Source: Gonatopus flavifemur (Eukaryota > Arthropoda > Insecta > Hymenoptera > Dryinidae). From it: 64,000 nt of DNA. The position numbers and the translations under genes are program-made. Every line of letters begins with the position of its first letter. The first letter of the stretch is position 1. The notes under the pieces were generated by a model that did no database searches, was not told the origin of the DNA, and was given only the letters and a program-made list of their open reading frames with translations. Of this stretch, positions 33,202-43,716 are shown in pieces. Location of the stretch: contig JAFFJZ010000007.1 in the NCBI GenBank assembly GCA_018340375.1, forward strand, positions 1,736,001 to 1,800,000, read 5' to 3'.

Positions 33202-34495
33202 CGAGGGTGGATTGATAAGTTTCCGGCCTGACCAAGAGATGGCGCCACTAGGCCTACCTTGAGGTGGCGTTCTATAGTACCATTCTTAGATAGCTTGTAG
33301 CTATAGTTTCAGTCCGATCGCCATGTCAGTTCAGTTTTGAGAGCACGCTGACCAAGACGCCTCTGTGTTTTTCGTAAAAATGGAAAAGCTGGAAAATCGT
33401 GCTGTCATCAAATACTTTTATTTGAAGGGGTTAACGCCGAAAGAAATTAAAGAAGAGATGGATTCAACACTGGGGACATCCTCCCCATCATATTCAACCG
33501 TTAAGCAGTGGGTTTCCGAGTTTAAAAAGGGTCGTGTGAGCACCTCTGATGAGCCTTGCTCAGGACGCCCCATTGAGGTCACAACTCCAGATATGATCGA
33601 AAAAATCCATCAAATAGTGCTGAAAGATCGCAGATTAAAAGTTCGTGAGATAGCTGAGACCTGTAAGATGTCATATGAACGTGTACAAAATATTTTGCAC
33701 CAACATTTGTATATGGAAAAGCTCTGTGCAAGATGGGTGCCGCGTTTGCTAACAGTCGACCAAAAATTGATTCGAAAGAACATTTCTACCGCCAATTTGG
33801 CGTTGTATAAGCGTAATCCAAGCGAATTTTTGCGTCGATTCGTAACCGTTGACGAAACTTGGGTCCACTACTACACTCCTGAAACCAAAGAACAGTCTAA
33901 ACAGTGGATTGGACCAGGGGAACCAACTCCAAAGAAGGCAAAAACAATTTTTTCGGGGAACAAGGTTATGGCTACTGTTTTTTGGGATGCAAGAGGTATT
34001 ATATACATTGATTACCTTGAAAAGGGTAAAACTATCACTGGTCAATACTACGCGGACTTATTGCAACGTTTGAGCCACGAAGTGAAAATTAAACGACCTC
34101 ATCTGGCGAAGAAAAAAATCTTGTTTCATCACGGTAACGCATCAGCGCACACGTCAATCGTTGCGATGGCTAAAATCAACGATCTGAAGTTTGAATTAAT
34201 GCCGCACCCTCCCTACTCTCCAGACCTAACCCCGAGTGACTATTATCTGTTTCCTAACCTTAAAAAATGGCTTGGCGGTAAGAGATTTGCGGACAATGAA
34301 GAAGTAATCGAAGCTGTAAATGGGTATTTTGAGGAGCTTGACGAATCAGTCTATAGAGATGGCATTACTAGACTAGAACACCGCTATGAGAAATGTATCA
34401 GCCTTGGAGGAGATTATGTTGAGAAATAAAAAAAAAAAAATTCTTAAAAACGTTGTTTTTCTTGGTCAGGCCGGAAACTTATCAATCCACACTCG
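33202..34495 (+). mobile_element. Mariner element, 1294 bp, irritans-like
   Basis: Ends CGAGGGTGGATTGATAAGTT (33202) and the complement of the right end CGAGTGTGGATTGATAAGTT, inverted repeats of about 35 bp with one or two mismatches. TA duplications at 33200-33201 and 34496-34497. It lies in the central part of the foldback-like element. It is the least damaged transposon of the window. Confidence 0.95.
33380..34429 (+). CDS. Mariner transposase, full-length but second catalytic Asp replaced by Gly
   Basis: An uninterrupted 349-residue frame from the ATG at 33380, the usual mariner length. N-terminal helix-turn-helix regions are LKGLTPKEIKEEMDST and LKVREIAETCKMSYERV, then the WVPRLLTVDQK linker. 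The first Asp is in TVDETWVHYY and the third in LTPSDYYLFPN. The second motif reads FHHGNASAHTS: the GGT codon at 34133-34135 (residue 252) replaces the catalytic Asp of the usual H-Q/H-D-N-A-P motif. The enzyme could probably still bind the ends but should not cut. DGIIF/GIIYIDYLEKGKTIT marks the irritans group. No stop or frameshift is seen. Confidence 0.93.
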   Translation: MEKLENRAVIKYFYLKGLTPKEIKEEMDSTLGTSSPSYSTVKQWVSEFKKGRVSTSDEPCSGRPIEVTTPDMIEKIHQIVLKDRRLKVREIAETCKMSYERVQNILHQHLYMEKLCARWVPRLLTVDQKLIRKNISTANLALYKRNPSEFLRRFVTVDETWVHYYTPETKEQSKQWIGPGEPTPKKAKTIFSGNKVMATVFWDARGIIYIDYLEKGKTITGQYYADLLQRLSHEVKIKRPHLAKKKILFHHGNASAHTSIVAMAKINDLKFELMPHPPYSPDLTPSDYYLFPNLKKWLGGKRFADNEEVIEAVNGYFEELDESVYRDGITRLEHRYEKCISLGGDYVEK

Positions 34496-35332
34496 TATAA
34501 TGACATAATGTCACTTATGTGCTTCTTGAAAACCTTCCTCCATTTTTCATCCCAGAACACTTCGGATCGATCGGTCTTTATTCCATAGAGACGAATTTTT
34601 AAAATTTTTTCATCAAATTGCCGAAGGCTTTGATGAAATTCGCAAGTACGCTTCTTTCAAAACGTTTCTCTGCAGTGATATTCATCTTTCTTCTCAGAAC
34701 ATTTCGAATCGATCGGTCTATATTCCACGGAAACAAATTCTTGAAATTTTCCATCAATTTGTCGAAGGCTTCGATGAAATTTGCAAGTGACCTCTTTTAA
34801 GAACATTTCTCTGAAGTGCTGGACATATTCCATTTCAGAACATTTCGGATCGATCGGCCTTTATTCCATACAGACGAATTTTTGGAATTTTGTCATCAAA
34901 TTGTCAGAGGGTTCGATCAAATTTGCAAGTAAACTCTTCTAAAAACATTTCTCTGAACTGCTGTTCATTCTTCATTTCAGAACATCTGGGATCGATCGGT
35001 CTTTATTCCACAGAGACGAATTTTTGGAATTCTTTCATCAAATTGCCGAAGGCTTTGATGAAATTTGCAAGTACAATTTTTCAAAAACGTTCCTCCGATG
35101 TGATATTGATTTTTCTTCTCAGAAGATTTCGAATTGATCGGTCTATATCCCACGAAGACAAATTTTTGGGAAATTTTTGATCGACTCGAACCAGTACTTG
35201 GTCAAATCTGCGAGTGCATTTTGAAACATTGAGGATATTGATAACATGACGATGTAATGACATAAAAAATAATAATTGGACGTGAAATTGAATTGGCAAT
35301 TAGGGGAATGACAAAGAGAAATGCAATGTCTC

Positions 35333-35395
35333 CACACAGAATCGAACTCGACCGTTCCTTCGCAAGAACCATGTCTTTTGCCGCTAGGCTATGGG
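35333..35395 (-). other. tRNA-like module, right arm copy
   Basis: Reverse copy of 30859-30921, with GAGTTCGATTCTG and TAGCCTAGCGG intact on the minus strand. Confidence 0.45.
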
Positions 35396-35837
35396 TTTTC
35401 ATAGTATTCGCAATCACATATCACCTCCGTGAAGTGATACAGCGGAGGAAAGAGACTAAAAGTGTGTGAAATGATGAAATATCAATTTGAAAGCTCAAAT
35501 CTAATTATTCAGTTCATTGAAAGTGATTCGCACTCAATTGATTGAATATTCAGTCTTATTATTTTGATATTCCATCTGATAATCGATGTCGATTTGATTA
35601 TCCTCATTGGAATATCATAGTGATTTCTGAATAATTATTTGATCAGAAAAAATTATGGAATTCACCGCAGGATATTCATCATAAATCCCCAAACTATCCG
35701 TGAATTTTTCAACCATCGATTGATTGACAATTCTAATGAAATTCATTGAAAAATTATCAAGATTTGAGGAAATCATTGAAAATGCGTGACTATGAAAAAA
35801 GTTTGATAGAATACATATAGGTGTTCTTGAAAGCTTC

Positions 35838-35943
35838 CCCACATAGCACAAATGTCTCAGTAATATCTCCAGAATATTCTGGAGACATTGTAATATTGTC
35901 AGAATATTCTGGAGATATTACTGAGACATTTGTCCTATATGGG
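35838..35943. mobile_element. 106-bp palindromic MITE, CCCACATAGCAC termini, TSD TC
   Basis: Almost the whole element is a hairpin: CCCACATAGCACAAATGTCT at the left and its near complement (AGACATTTGTCCTATATGGG) at the right. TC flanks both sides (35836-35837, 35944-35945). The left arm of the foldback-like element at 30412-30425 has the uninterrupted site (TTGAAAGCTTCATAATCAG when complemented), so the boundaries are certain. A second copy lies at 61719-61823. Confidence 0.92.
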
Positions 35944-36205
35944 TCATAATCAGTCATGAGAAGAACTGAAATTCTTCTAAAATTCATGAAAAATAAATAA
36001 TAATTGGAAAATTATTCACTTATATTAAATTTCATCCAATTGAATGATGATATGCATCAAATCTATATCTTATCGTGATGATTCAATAATCAGTATTGAA
36101 CTGGCTCTTGAATTGAAAGAAAACCAGAAAAAATTTCGAAGGGCCCCGGCCGAGAATTGCCCGGGGCGCCGGGTAAGTCAGTTCGATACTGAATATAATA
36201 AAATT

Positions 36206-36527
36206 GTCGCTTGGGAGGAGAAGGCGGTGAAACTTTTCGGTAAGTCGACCGCGTGGGCTTTGAATTTCTTCCGATCTTGCACGGAGTTAGCCGATCGTAG
36301 AACATATTGAGAGCACAAAGACCGACGGATAGTTGGTTCTTCCTCGATTGCCCGAACTGACTCGAAGTGACCCGACCGCTTTCGAATCACATGAACACGG
36401 GTTTCATTGTGTGCGTGCACCCGGCTGGAGTGGTGGGGACGAGAAATGGTCCGATGGAGAGGTTCAATCGACTCGGTCGACCAAATGCTGGCATCACTGA
36501 TTCCAGTATAAATGATCAAACAATTTT
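36206..36527. other. GC-richer spacer inside the composite element
   Basis: No supported gene. More balanced base composition than its surroundings, with several TCGAC-type motifs; origin unknown. Confidence 0.35.
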
Positions 36528-36530
36528 TTT

Positions 36531-36720
36531 CTTCAAATTTCCGTCTTCACTATCTTGTAGAGAATCAAATTCTCTACAAAAACGTCTATCCCATATTTCG
36601 CCTCAACTCATAGGGAAAAAGTTACAGGATGTTGAAGAAGCGGAAAAAGTGAAAAATTATGAAAATTCCTCAGATGGGCCACTCAAATTCAATGAAATTT
36701 ATTTGTGGTCGCTGATACAT
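36531..36720 (+). repeat. Inverted module related to the outer repeat, left
   Basis: Carries CCGTCTTCACTATCTTGTAG and AAAAGTGAAAAATTATGAAA and pairs in reverse with 37995-38200. Both are diverged copies of the outer inverted repeat, so the right half of the composite contains a second, nested inverted pair. Confidence 0.75.
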
Positions 36721-36727
36721 TGTTTCA

Positions 36728-37213
36728 ATAGTATATTTGGCTTAACTTACATGATGCCAGATGGATGTTGTGAAAAAAATTCATTGTCAACAATATAAAC
36801 AATGAAATTTTTTCTTCACTTTTTATTCATTCATTTATTACGGATGATCTAATTGAACGAGTCTGATTGGCAATTCTTTTTTCTCAATTGTACATTTGTT
36901 AGGAATGAAAGTAGTATATTTAGTTTTTCCTCGAATCATAATATGATGAACACATTTATTCATCAATTTGTTATGAACAAATTTGTAAATAATCAACTAA
37001 AATGAATTGTTGTGAGTTGACGGAAATCACCAATGATCTGTGTTTGAAGACGATTCGAATGCTGGATCTAATGTCGGAATCGGTCAATTAGATCACCCGT
37101 AATAAATGAATGAATAAAAAATGACGAAAAAATTTCATTGTTTATATTGTTGACAAAAAATTTTTTTTCACAAAATCCATCTGGAATCATGTGAGTTATG
37201 CCAAATACTATTG
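36728..37213. mobile_element. Nested hairpin element, ~130-bp arms
   Basis: The arms 36728-36858 and 37080-37213 are inverted copies (for example AACAATATAAACAATGAAAT and its complement, and CATTCATTTATTACGG). The loop of about 220 bp is AT-rich and has no gene. Confidence 0.7.
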
Positions 37214-37994
37214 TTCGGCCTTCGCCGTGCTGACAGCAGAAATTTCCGAATTCTATTGGAGTTGAATATAGATTTCGGATTTGAACATGAAGTGAAATGA
37301 GATGTACGTGGATATCGATGAATACCGTAGCGACTTCACTTGAAATCGATCAGTCTGGTCTGATATAAAGAATTGAATGAGAGATAGATGGGAGAGGAGC
37401 GGACTGTATTCGAGAAGGAGAAACTCTCCTCTCGCTCTTGGTCTTGAAATTAAGAGAATGGAGATGAATTTAACAATATAATTAACAGAATGAAACTACA
37501 AAAACATTACATAGTGTAGGGACGAATCCCACGAAAGAAAAGATTTAGAGAGTTCGTTTTATAACATACGACCTGGCCAGGTTTTACACTAGAGCGAAGA
37601 CGTCGACGAAGACGAAGACAAAGGCGATGTCCTGGTCCGGGCGGTGTCGATGGAGTCCAGATCGCTCGAGTGAATGTAGCGTATTAGGCGGTGGTTAGCT
37701 CGTTCCAGCACGATCAAAACCACACGGAATGCGTATTCCTTGATGGAATAGTGAGGCGAACCAGTGTTACCGAAACGTTATCGGAGAAGCACGGAAAGTT
37801 CATGTACTTGGATGACCACGAGAATTTTGAGTCAAACGAACGTGGTTACGAGGTGACGGACAAGTGCGCACTGAGTTATGTAAGTGGGGATCAGTAGTCA
37901 AGTGGACTTGTAGTACGAAATTCCCACCTATGACTTGAGTGAGTGAGAAGGGTTGCCGGATTTTAGGCACGACGAAACAACTATTGAAAAACCG
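37214..37994. other. Unassigned segment inside the composite element
   Basis: Contains a CGTCGACGAAGACGAAGAC run near 37600 and a 68-codon frame at 37691-37897 with no recognisable domain. It could be a fragment of another element; I cannot support a gene. Confidence 0.3.
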
Positions 37995-38200
37995 TATTAG
38001 CGACCAAAAATAAATTTCATTGAATTTGAGTGGCCCATCTGAGGAATTTTCATAATTCTTCACTTTTTCCGCTTTTTCAACATCCTGATACTTTTTCCCT
38101 ATGAGGTTGAGCGAAATATGGGATGCACGTTTTTGTACAGAATTCAATTCTCTACAAGATAGTGAAGACGGAAATTGAAAAAAAAATTTTTTCCGACCAT
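37995..38200 (-). repeat. Inverted module related to the outer repeat, right
   Basis: Reverse-complement partner of 36531-36720 (complement contains CCGTCTTCACTATCTTGTAG). Confidence 0.75.
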
Positions 38201-38239
38201 TTATATTGAAATTACCGGAAAACATTGTTTTTCAATGTA

Positions 38240-38579
38240 TGTTAAATGGGTTCACTTTTTCTGCTTTTTCAACATACTGTAACTTATTCTCTTTGAGTTT
38301 GAGCGGAATATGGGATAGACGTTTTTGTAGAGAACTTAATTCTCTACCAGATAGTGAAGACGGAAATTTGAAAAAAAATTCTTCTCGACCATCAATATTG
38401 AAATTACCGGGTAACGTTTTTTGTCAATATATTTGAAATGGAAAAGGGGACCCCCCGTGCGCCAGCTCAATTTTCAAGATATCGAGTTGAAATTTTGGGA
38501 GAATCTCTTTTGCCAATCATAAAAACTTTTTAGATGCATTTACTCGAAAACAAAACAAATTTGTCTTTTGTGACGCAGT
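38240..38579 (-). repeat. Outer inverted repeat, right copy
   Basis: Reverse-complement partner of 29807-30150, ending TTTTGTGACGCAGTC before the TA duplication. Confidence 0.8.
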
Positions 38580-38581
38580 CT

Positions 38582-39650
38582 AATCCATATGTATTGCTCA
38601 TCGGATTCCATTGGGGTATCCGATGTGAATATTGAGAGAGGATTCATTGGATTCTGTTGGAATTTTCCATTCAAAAGCATGTCATCTCATTCAAAGTTTC
38701 TTAAAATGGAAGAGAATACGAAATTACCACTACGACGATTTTCCATGGATTTACATTTGGTATTTCAATTGAAGAACGTCCATAAGACATGTATTAAACG
38801 AAATAGCGATTTCCAAGTGATATTTTTCAACGGAATTCATCGAGATATTCAATACATGTATTCAGTGGCGGGGTGAGAGCTTGTCTGTTTTTCTTCAACT
38901 GACACGAAATGAAGGATAAGAGGCGGGAAAATCGGATGGGCGCCAAATCAACGAAATCAGTGTTTGAAAAGAGAGAGTGTGATGTATCTCTCTTTTCAAC
39001 CAACTTTCCGTTGATTTAGTTTTTCGTTGATTCGGCCCCCATCCGGAAAATCCCGCCTCTTATCCTTGTTTTCACGCGAATTGAAAGGGGATAGAAATGT
39101 TCTCACCACGCTAGTACATGCATTGTGAAATTTATTGGTTTTCATTAGAACTTCCTATTGAAAGAACGACATTTCATCAAAAGTTTTTCTGAATGGAAGA
39201 GAATTTGATTGAATACAAATTCACGACCACGGCGGTTTTCCATGGATTTGCATTCGATATTCCAAATATTGAAGGATGTCTATATGACATGTATGCATTG
39301 AAGAGCAATTCAAAATCATTTTACTGATATTTTTTTATCGGAATCGATTGGGATATCCGATATAAATATTATGACAGAATTCATTGGATTTTATTGGAAC
39401 TTTCCATTGACAGCATTACATTTGATTCGAAGTTTTTCAAAATATAAGAGAATTTGATTGAATAAGAAATCACGCGTACGGCGCGGCGTTTTCCATCAAG
39501 TTGCATTTGTTCACTGAATTGAAGGACATCCATATGACATATATTCATGAAATAGCAATTTGCAATCCCCTCATTGATGTTTTTAGCGGAATTTATTGGA
39601 ATATCCAATATAAATATTGTGAAATAATCTATTTGCATCTTATTGGTTGA
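38582..39650. repeat. 248-bp tandem array, right part
   Basis: Continues the array cut at 29806. Anchors near 38738, 39236 and 39489; the first gap is widened by the 254-bp element at 38863-39116. Units carry ATCGGAATCGATTGGGATAT and TTGGAACTTTCCATTGA variants. Confidence 0.7.
38863..39116. mobile_element. hAT-like MITE, CAGTGGCGGGGTGAGAGC end
   Basis: Starts CAGTGGCGGGGTGAGA; the right end complements to a related CTAGCGTGGTGAGAAC. Internal arms pair: AGGATAAGAGGCGGGAAAAT with its complement, GCGCCAAATCAACGAAA with TTTTCGTTGATTCGGCCCC, and AAAGAGAGA with TCTCTCTTT. Candidate 8-bp duplications CATGTATT (38855-38862) and CATGCATT (39117-39124) differ by one base, as expected for an older hAT insertion. 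It interrupts the 248-bp array. Confidence 0.65.
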
Positions 39651-40135
39651 ATTATTCAAAAGAAATGTGAGATTGATCAATCCCACACCCGTATAATTCC
39701 GTTAGGATCCAAGGACGGCTATGAACCCTGAACATCCAATCAACAAAAATTTCATGTCATAAATTTCAGGTACAACAAAATGCAAATAAGCAGAACTGAT
39801 CGATCGGTAAGAACAAAATATTTCCATCTCTATCTGTCACTGATTCACCAGAAAAAATGGGAGGATTATTGGAGAATCATTTTTCCTTGCATATTCTATA
39901 ATTTGAATAAAATTGTTATCAAAATCTCATATACGTACATGATCTTAGTTTAAAGAAAAAATCGATTATTTAGCGCCCTCCGTTATCCCCCGTATAGTTA
40001 CATCCTCGAATCGAGATAACGTTCAAGATACCGTAACTCGGGAAACAAAATGAATAAGCCTGTCAGTAAATCACGATCATATGGTTATGTGTTTTTTCAT
40101 CGTCGTGAAAAATACAAGGAAAGAAAACAGCATCG

Positions 40136-40378
40136 ATGTACGGGTTCATCAAATTGCTCAAATCAAAAGAATATATAACGATTGAAGTATCTCAAATTAG
40201 AAATTATCAGTTACCGTTCGTGAGGAATAAAATTTATCTAGGGAAATGTGAGAATGGTTACGAGGAAGGAGTAGTCATTTTCGTAGAAGGTGAGATCCCA
40301 GTGAACCTTAAGTTCTTAAAGACGAATATAAGATATCCGATGGTAGAAACCTCTAAGATGTATCTAAAAGATGTCTGA
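40136..40378 (+). CDS. Hypothetical 80-residue frame
   Basis: ATG start, encoding MYGFIKLLKSKEYITIEVSQ and VRNKIYLGKCENGYEEGVV. The pattern of a short beta-rich start followed by YLGKC...GVVIFVEGE resembles N-terminal segments of some insect transposon-derived proteins, but I cannot name the family. The last third runs into the GATATCT-type repeat, so the C-terminus is probably not native. May be a first exon or an accident. Confidence 0.25.
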   Translation: MYGFIKLLKSKEYITIEVSQIRNYQLPFVRNKIYLGKCENGYEEGVVIFVEGEIPVNLKFLKTNIRYPMVETSKMYLKDV

Positions 40379-40510
40379 TAGATGTTTATTAGAAATCTTC
40401 AGAAAGATATCTTATAAATGCTTGTATAAGATATCTGAAATATATCTGAAAAATCTATGGCATCGAAGCTCTCAAAATATCATCTATAAGACATCTTTCG
40501 GAACTTCAAT
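40330..40510. repeat. Degenerate GATATCT/AGATGT tract
   Basis: Many overlapping AAGATATCT and AGATGTCT motifs. A similar tract in similarly decayed form occurs at 46010-46200. Confidence 0.5.
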
Positions 40511-41078
40511 TTCTGGAAAGATGGTGTCTACCGACTTTGCCTCTCGCATCACTTTTCTGCGTCATTCTCTCACGTGCGGTATGTGTAAAATTTTGAATCT
40601 TGTACATAAAAATGTTATATATTGGGATTCAAGGAATTCAAAAGTGCAATTGACCTGTTCATTGGATAAAAAATCACCAAGTAAGTGTATGATATTTTAT
40701 TCGTATATTCGTTGGATGTCATTGTATACTTTTTCAAAACCAGCATTAGTAAATATCACCGGCATTCCTAACCCTGGTGAAAAAATCCGATTAATTCCGA
40801 TAAAAAGAAATTCTATCGGAATGAATTGAGTTTCCTGCTGAAAATTGCTGTCAGAAACAGTCAAAAAAATTTTCTGACAGTATTAGAGCGGTTTTCGACT
40901 CCGCATAGCCGCATTGGAACACTCAAAAAATATTGAGTTAGTATTTGACTGCGTTTGGGAATGGCTTGCACCGTTTAGATCCGGTCAAAGATTCCCATTG
41001 AGCGTTTTCAACTGGCATTTTCATTCATGAGCAACGGTCTGTTGGAAACAGTTGAAATTGAGAGTCAGAATCTGAAAG

Positions 41079-41571
41079 GACTAGATGTGATAGTTCCTGA
41101 CAGTATTGGCGAATCCAGTATCCTACAACGTGGACTGATCGAAAAGATGAAAGTTTCCAACTGCAATCATCATATTTGAAAGAAGCCAGAATCACTTTGG
41201 ATCCTCGCTTCAAAATCATAACAGTTTTCTAGAGGATTTACATATTTCATTAGCAGTCTGTTCTTACGCGAAATTACAGATTCATGATTCACGCGCAGTA
41301 GTATGGATTTCACCACGATGATCTTGATAGATCTTTATGGTGGTGACACATTGGAAATCATTTTGTTTTTGTCAGTCTTCGTAGAAATGTGATAGTTCCT
41401 GACAGTATTGGCGAATCCAGTATCCTACAGCATTGACTGATCGAAATGATGAAAGTTTCCAACTGCAATCATCGTATTTAAAAAAAAGCCAGAATCAATT
41501 TGGAATCCCGCTTCAAAATTGTGACAGATTTTTAGAGGATTTTCACATTCCATTATCAATTCTCTGAGTTC
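41079..41571 (+). repeat. Direct duplication (~185 bp x 2) with a hAT-like LDPRFK fragment
   Basis: 41079-41263 and 41383-41571 share GTGATAGTTCCTGACAGTAT, GGCGAATCCAGTATCCTAC and AAAGTTTCCAACTGCAATCA with scattered differences. In one frame the first copy reads YLKEARITLDPRFKI, resembling the LDPRFK motif of hAT transposases; the second copy is frameshifted there. The fragment is short, so the hAT assignment is tentative. Confidence 0.45.
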
Positions 41572-42699
41572 TTTAGTTTGGAAATTATATATTTCGTGAT
41601 GTGATATCGAAAGTAGAATTACTTATTGATCCATTCCTACGATATTGATATTGCACTCAACAATTGAATACTAATCTGATTTTAGTTACATTTTGAACTT
41701 TTCATAAATAAAATTTGATTTCGGTACGAAGCCAGAGGTTTGACGCATGAAAACTTCACCCCAGCCCTGGTGTACAACGAGAAAACCTTGTTACGCCACA
41801 TTTTTTACGAGAATGAGTTTCTTTAATATCAATTGATATTGCAGATTTTACAGAATTAGTTCATATCAGAAAGACATTTCCGTTAAAAATGCGACTTGAT
41901 GAGGTTTTGACTTTGACCGGCAGTGGCGATCTGGCGAATCAAAACTGAACTGTTTAATCAAAATATCAGTGAACTACTTTAATGTTAGGTTGCTTTGAGA
42001 TTCCTATCCATAAACGAGGTGTCTGTACTGGATAAATTGAGTACAAAGAAATGGATAATCATTATACTTATAAAAATGTTTTAAATCACCATTTTTGCAT
42101 AAAAGGATTCATTTCAACTGTGGAATTGATTCCAAACCGTATCCTCCGTCAGAAACTCTTACATTCAATAAATCATTCATTTTTTTCAACCGGTATACAA
42201 CGTGATGATTTTCTTTCAGCCGATACCAACGAAATCGTTCATTAATATTCTTTCTCGGAATTCGAATTGATTCGTTCAGATATTGGAACTGTAACAGCGT
42301 ATAAGAGCAAACTTGTCGTTCAACATGTGAATCCTATCAGTTTCAATTAAATTTCCGAACAGCTTCTCCAACCACATACAGTCTCATGCATCAACTTATT
42401 GTTTAGAATACGTTTTACAACTATCAACATTTCAGACAGTCATTTCATTCTCAGTCTAATCATTCTTCATTATATCACGATTGCTGCAAGGAACTGACAT
42501 TTTTCAAGCTTGTGCATTCTGTTTGTCTCTGACAATCACAAATGCTGTCAGGAACTGCTTCTTTTTCAATCTGCACTCATTTTCCTTGGCAGCCGTACTC
42601 GCAGAAACACTCAGATACGCACTGATACTGTTCGAAATCTTGAGCGTCTTCAACAGCAGTTTTCAGCAGGGTTTCTGCTTCGGAGATTTCCCACTGATA

Positions 42700-43670
42700 C
42701 CGATAAGATACTTTTTTATTGGATTGAATCGGTAATTCACGATTGATAAAAATTCCGATCAAATCTGGTAAAACAAATTTCATTGGAATGAATTGGGTTT
42801 CTGCATCGGAAGTTTCCCATTGATACCAATAAAATGTTTTTCTATTGGATTCAGTCGGTATTTTATAATCAATTAGAACTCCAATTGATACCAATAAAAT
42901 ATTTTTTGATGTAATTCAATGGGTATTTTATTATTAATCAAAATTCTGATTCATATATATGAATTGTTTTCTAACTGGATCCAATTGAGAATTTGCCAAC
43001 ACCTGTATCTCCGCATATGACTTGGGAAATTTATTGCTACCTGGAGGGGATTCGAACCATCACCGATCTACCTACCTGTAGGACCTGCCTCCTCAACCTC
43101 TAAGCTATCCTAATACGCTGCTCTGGAGGGGCATATTGCCGGGCATATCCTGGTCAAGAATATCTGATTGAATCTGATGACAAAAATGTTTTTCTATTGG
43201 GTTCAATCGGTATCTTATGGATAATAAAAACTCCGATTGATACCAATGGGTATTTTCTTAATAATGAAAATTCCGACTGATACCAATAAAATATTTTTCA
43301 ATCTAATTCAATGGGTATTTTATATCAATGAAAATTCCGATTGATATCAATGGAATATTGTCTAATTGCATTTAATCGGTACACTATTGAACATGAAAAT
43401 TTTGATTGACCCCTGCGGAATATTTCCCAATGGGATTCAATGGGTTTTTATTGATAATAAAAATTCGGATTGATACCAATTAAATATTTGTCAATGGGTC
43501 TCAATGGGTATTTTATTACCAATAGAAATTCCGACGATTACCAATTAAATATTGTCAAATTGGTTTCAATCAGTATTTCATGTTCAATGAAAATTCCGAT
43601 CGGCACCAATGACATAGTTTTTAATCGAATTCGATCGGTATTTTATTTATTTGAAACCGATGGTCTGATG
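42700..43670. repeat. AT-rich minisatellite, ~66-bp units, split by a tRNA-like segment
   Basis: Units of the form AAAATTCCGATTGATACCAA, then ATTGGATTCAATGGGTATTT, recur at intervals of 62-68 bp from about 43230 to 43620, and less regularly at 42700-42960. The stretch 42965-43150 is different and holds the tRNA-like remnant. No coding sequence. Confidence 0.65.
43033..43122 (-). other. tRNA-derived SINE-like remnant
   Basis: On the minus strand, TTAGGATAGCTTAGAGGTTG resembles an A box and GGTTCGAATCCCC is a perfect B box, with about 40 bp between them. The segment is bounded by AT-rich minisatellite. Arms are too imperfect for a functional tRNA, so a SINE head is more likely. Confidence 0.5.
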
Positions 43671-43716
43671 CAATAAAAACGATCCTAAAACTGAATTGGT
43701 TATTGTCGGAACATAG

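Larger units (their letters stand above)
34510..36205 (-). repeat. Inner inverted arm, right copy
   Basis: Reverse complement of 30170-31900, with about five 142-bp units (ATCGATCGGTC near 34566, 34710, 34852, 34995 and a variant near 35137), the tRNA-like module at 35333-35395 and the GC-rich block at 36143-36176. It differs from the left arm by a 106-bp MITE plus a 2-bp duplication at 35838-35945. Confidence 0.85.
29807..38579. mobile_element. Foldback-like composite element with long inverted arms
   Basis: Outer ends are GACTGCGTCACAAAA at 29807 and its complement ending at 38579, flanked by TA (29805-29806, 38580-38581), inserted in one unit of the 248-bp array. Inward come outer inverted repeats (29807-30150 and 38240-38579) and inner inverted arms (30170-31900 and 34510-36205), much of which are 142-bp tandem repeats, as in Drosophila foldback elements in principle. 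The central part holds a CACTGT-ended element, a tRNA-like segment and a mariner. Between 36206 and 38240 lie further inverted modules and unassigned DNA. No transposase of its own is visible, so it is non-autonomous or a nest of several related elements. Confidence 0.65.
39651..42690. other. Intergenic with a few remnants
   Basis: No confident gene. Contents: an 80-codon frame at 40136-40378, a GATATCT-rich tract at 40330-40510 and a duplicated hAT-like fragment at 41079-41571. The rest is AT-rich, without recognisable features. Confidence 0.5.

Noticed and set aside
37517..37960. Another solo LTR (TG start, GAAACA end)
   Set aside because: The flanks do not show matching duplications and the right end is arbitrary.
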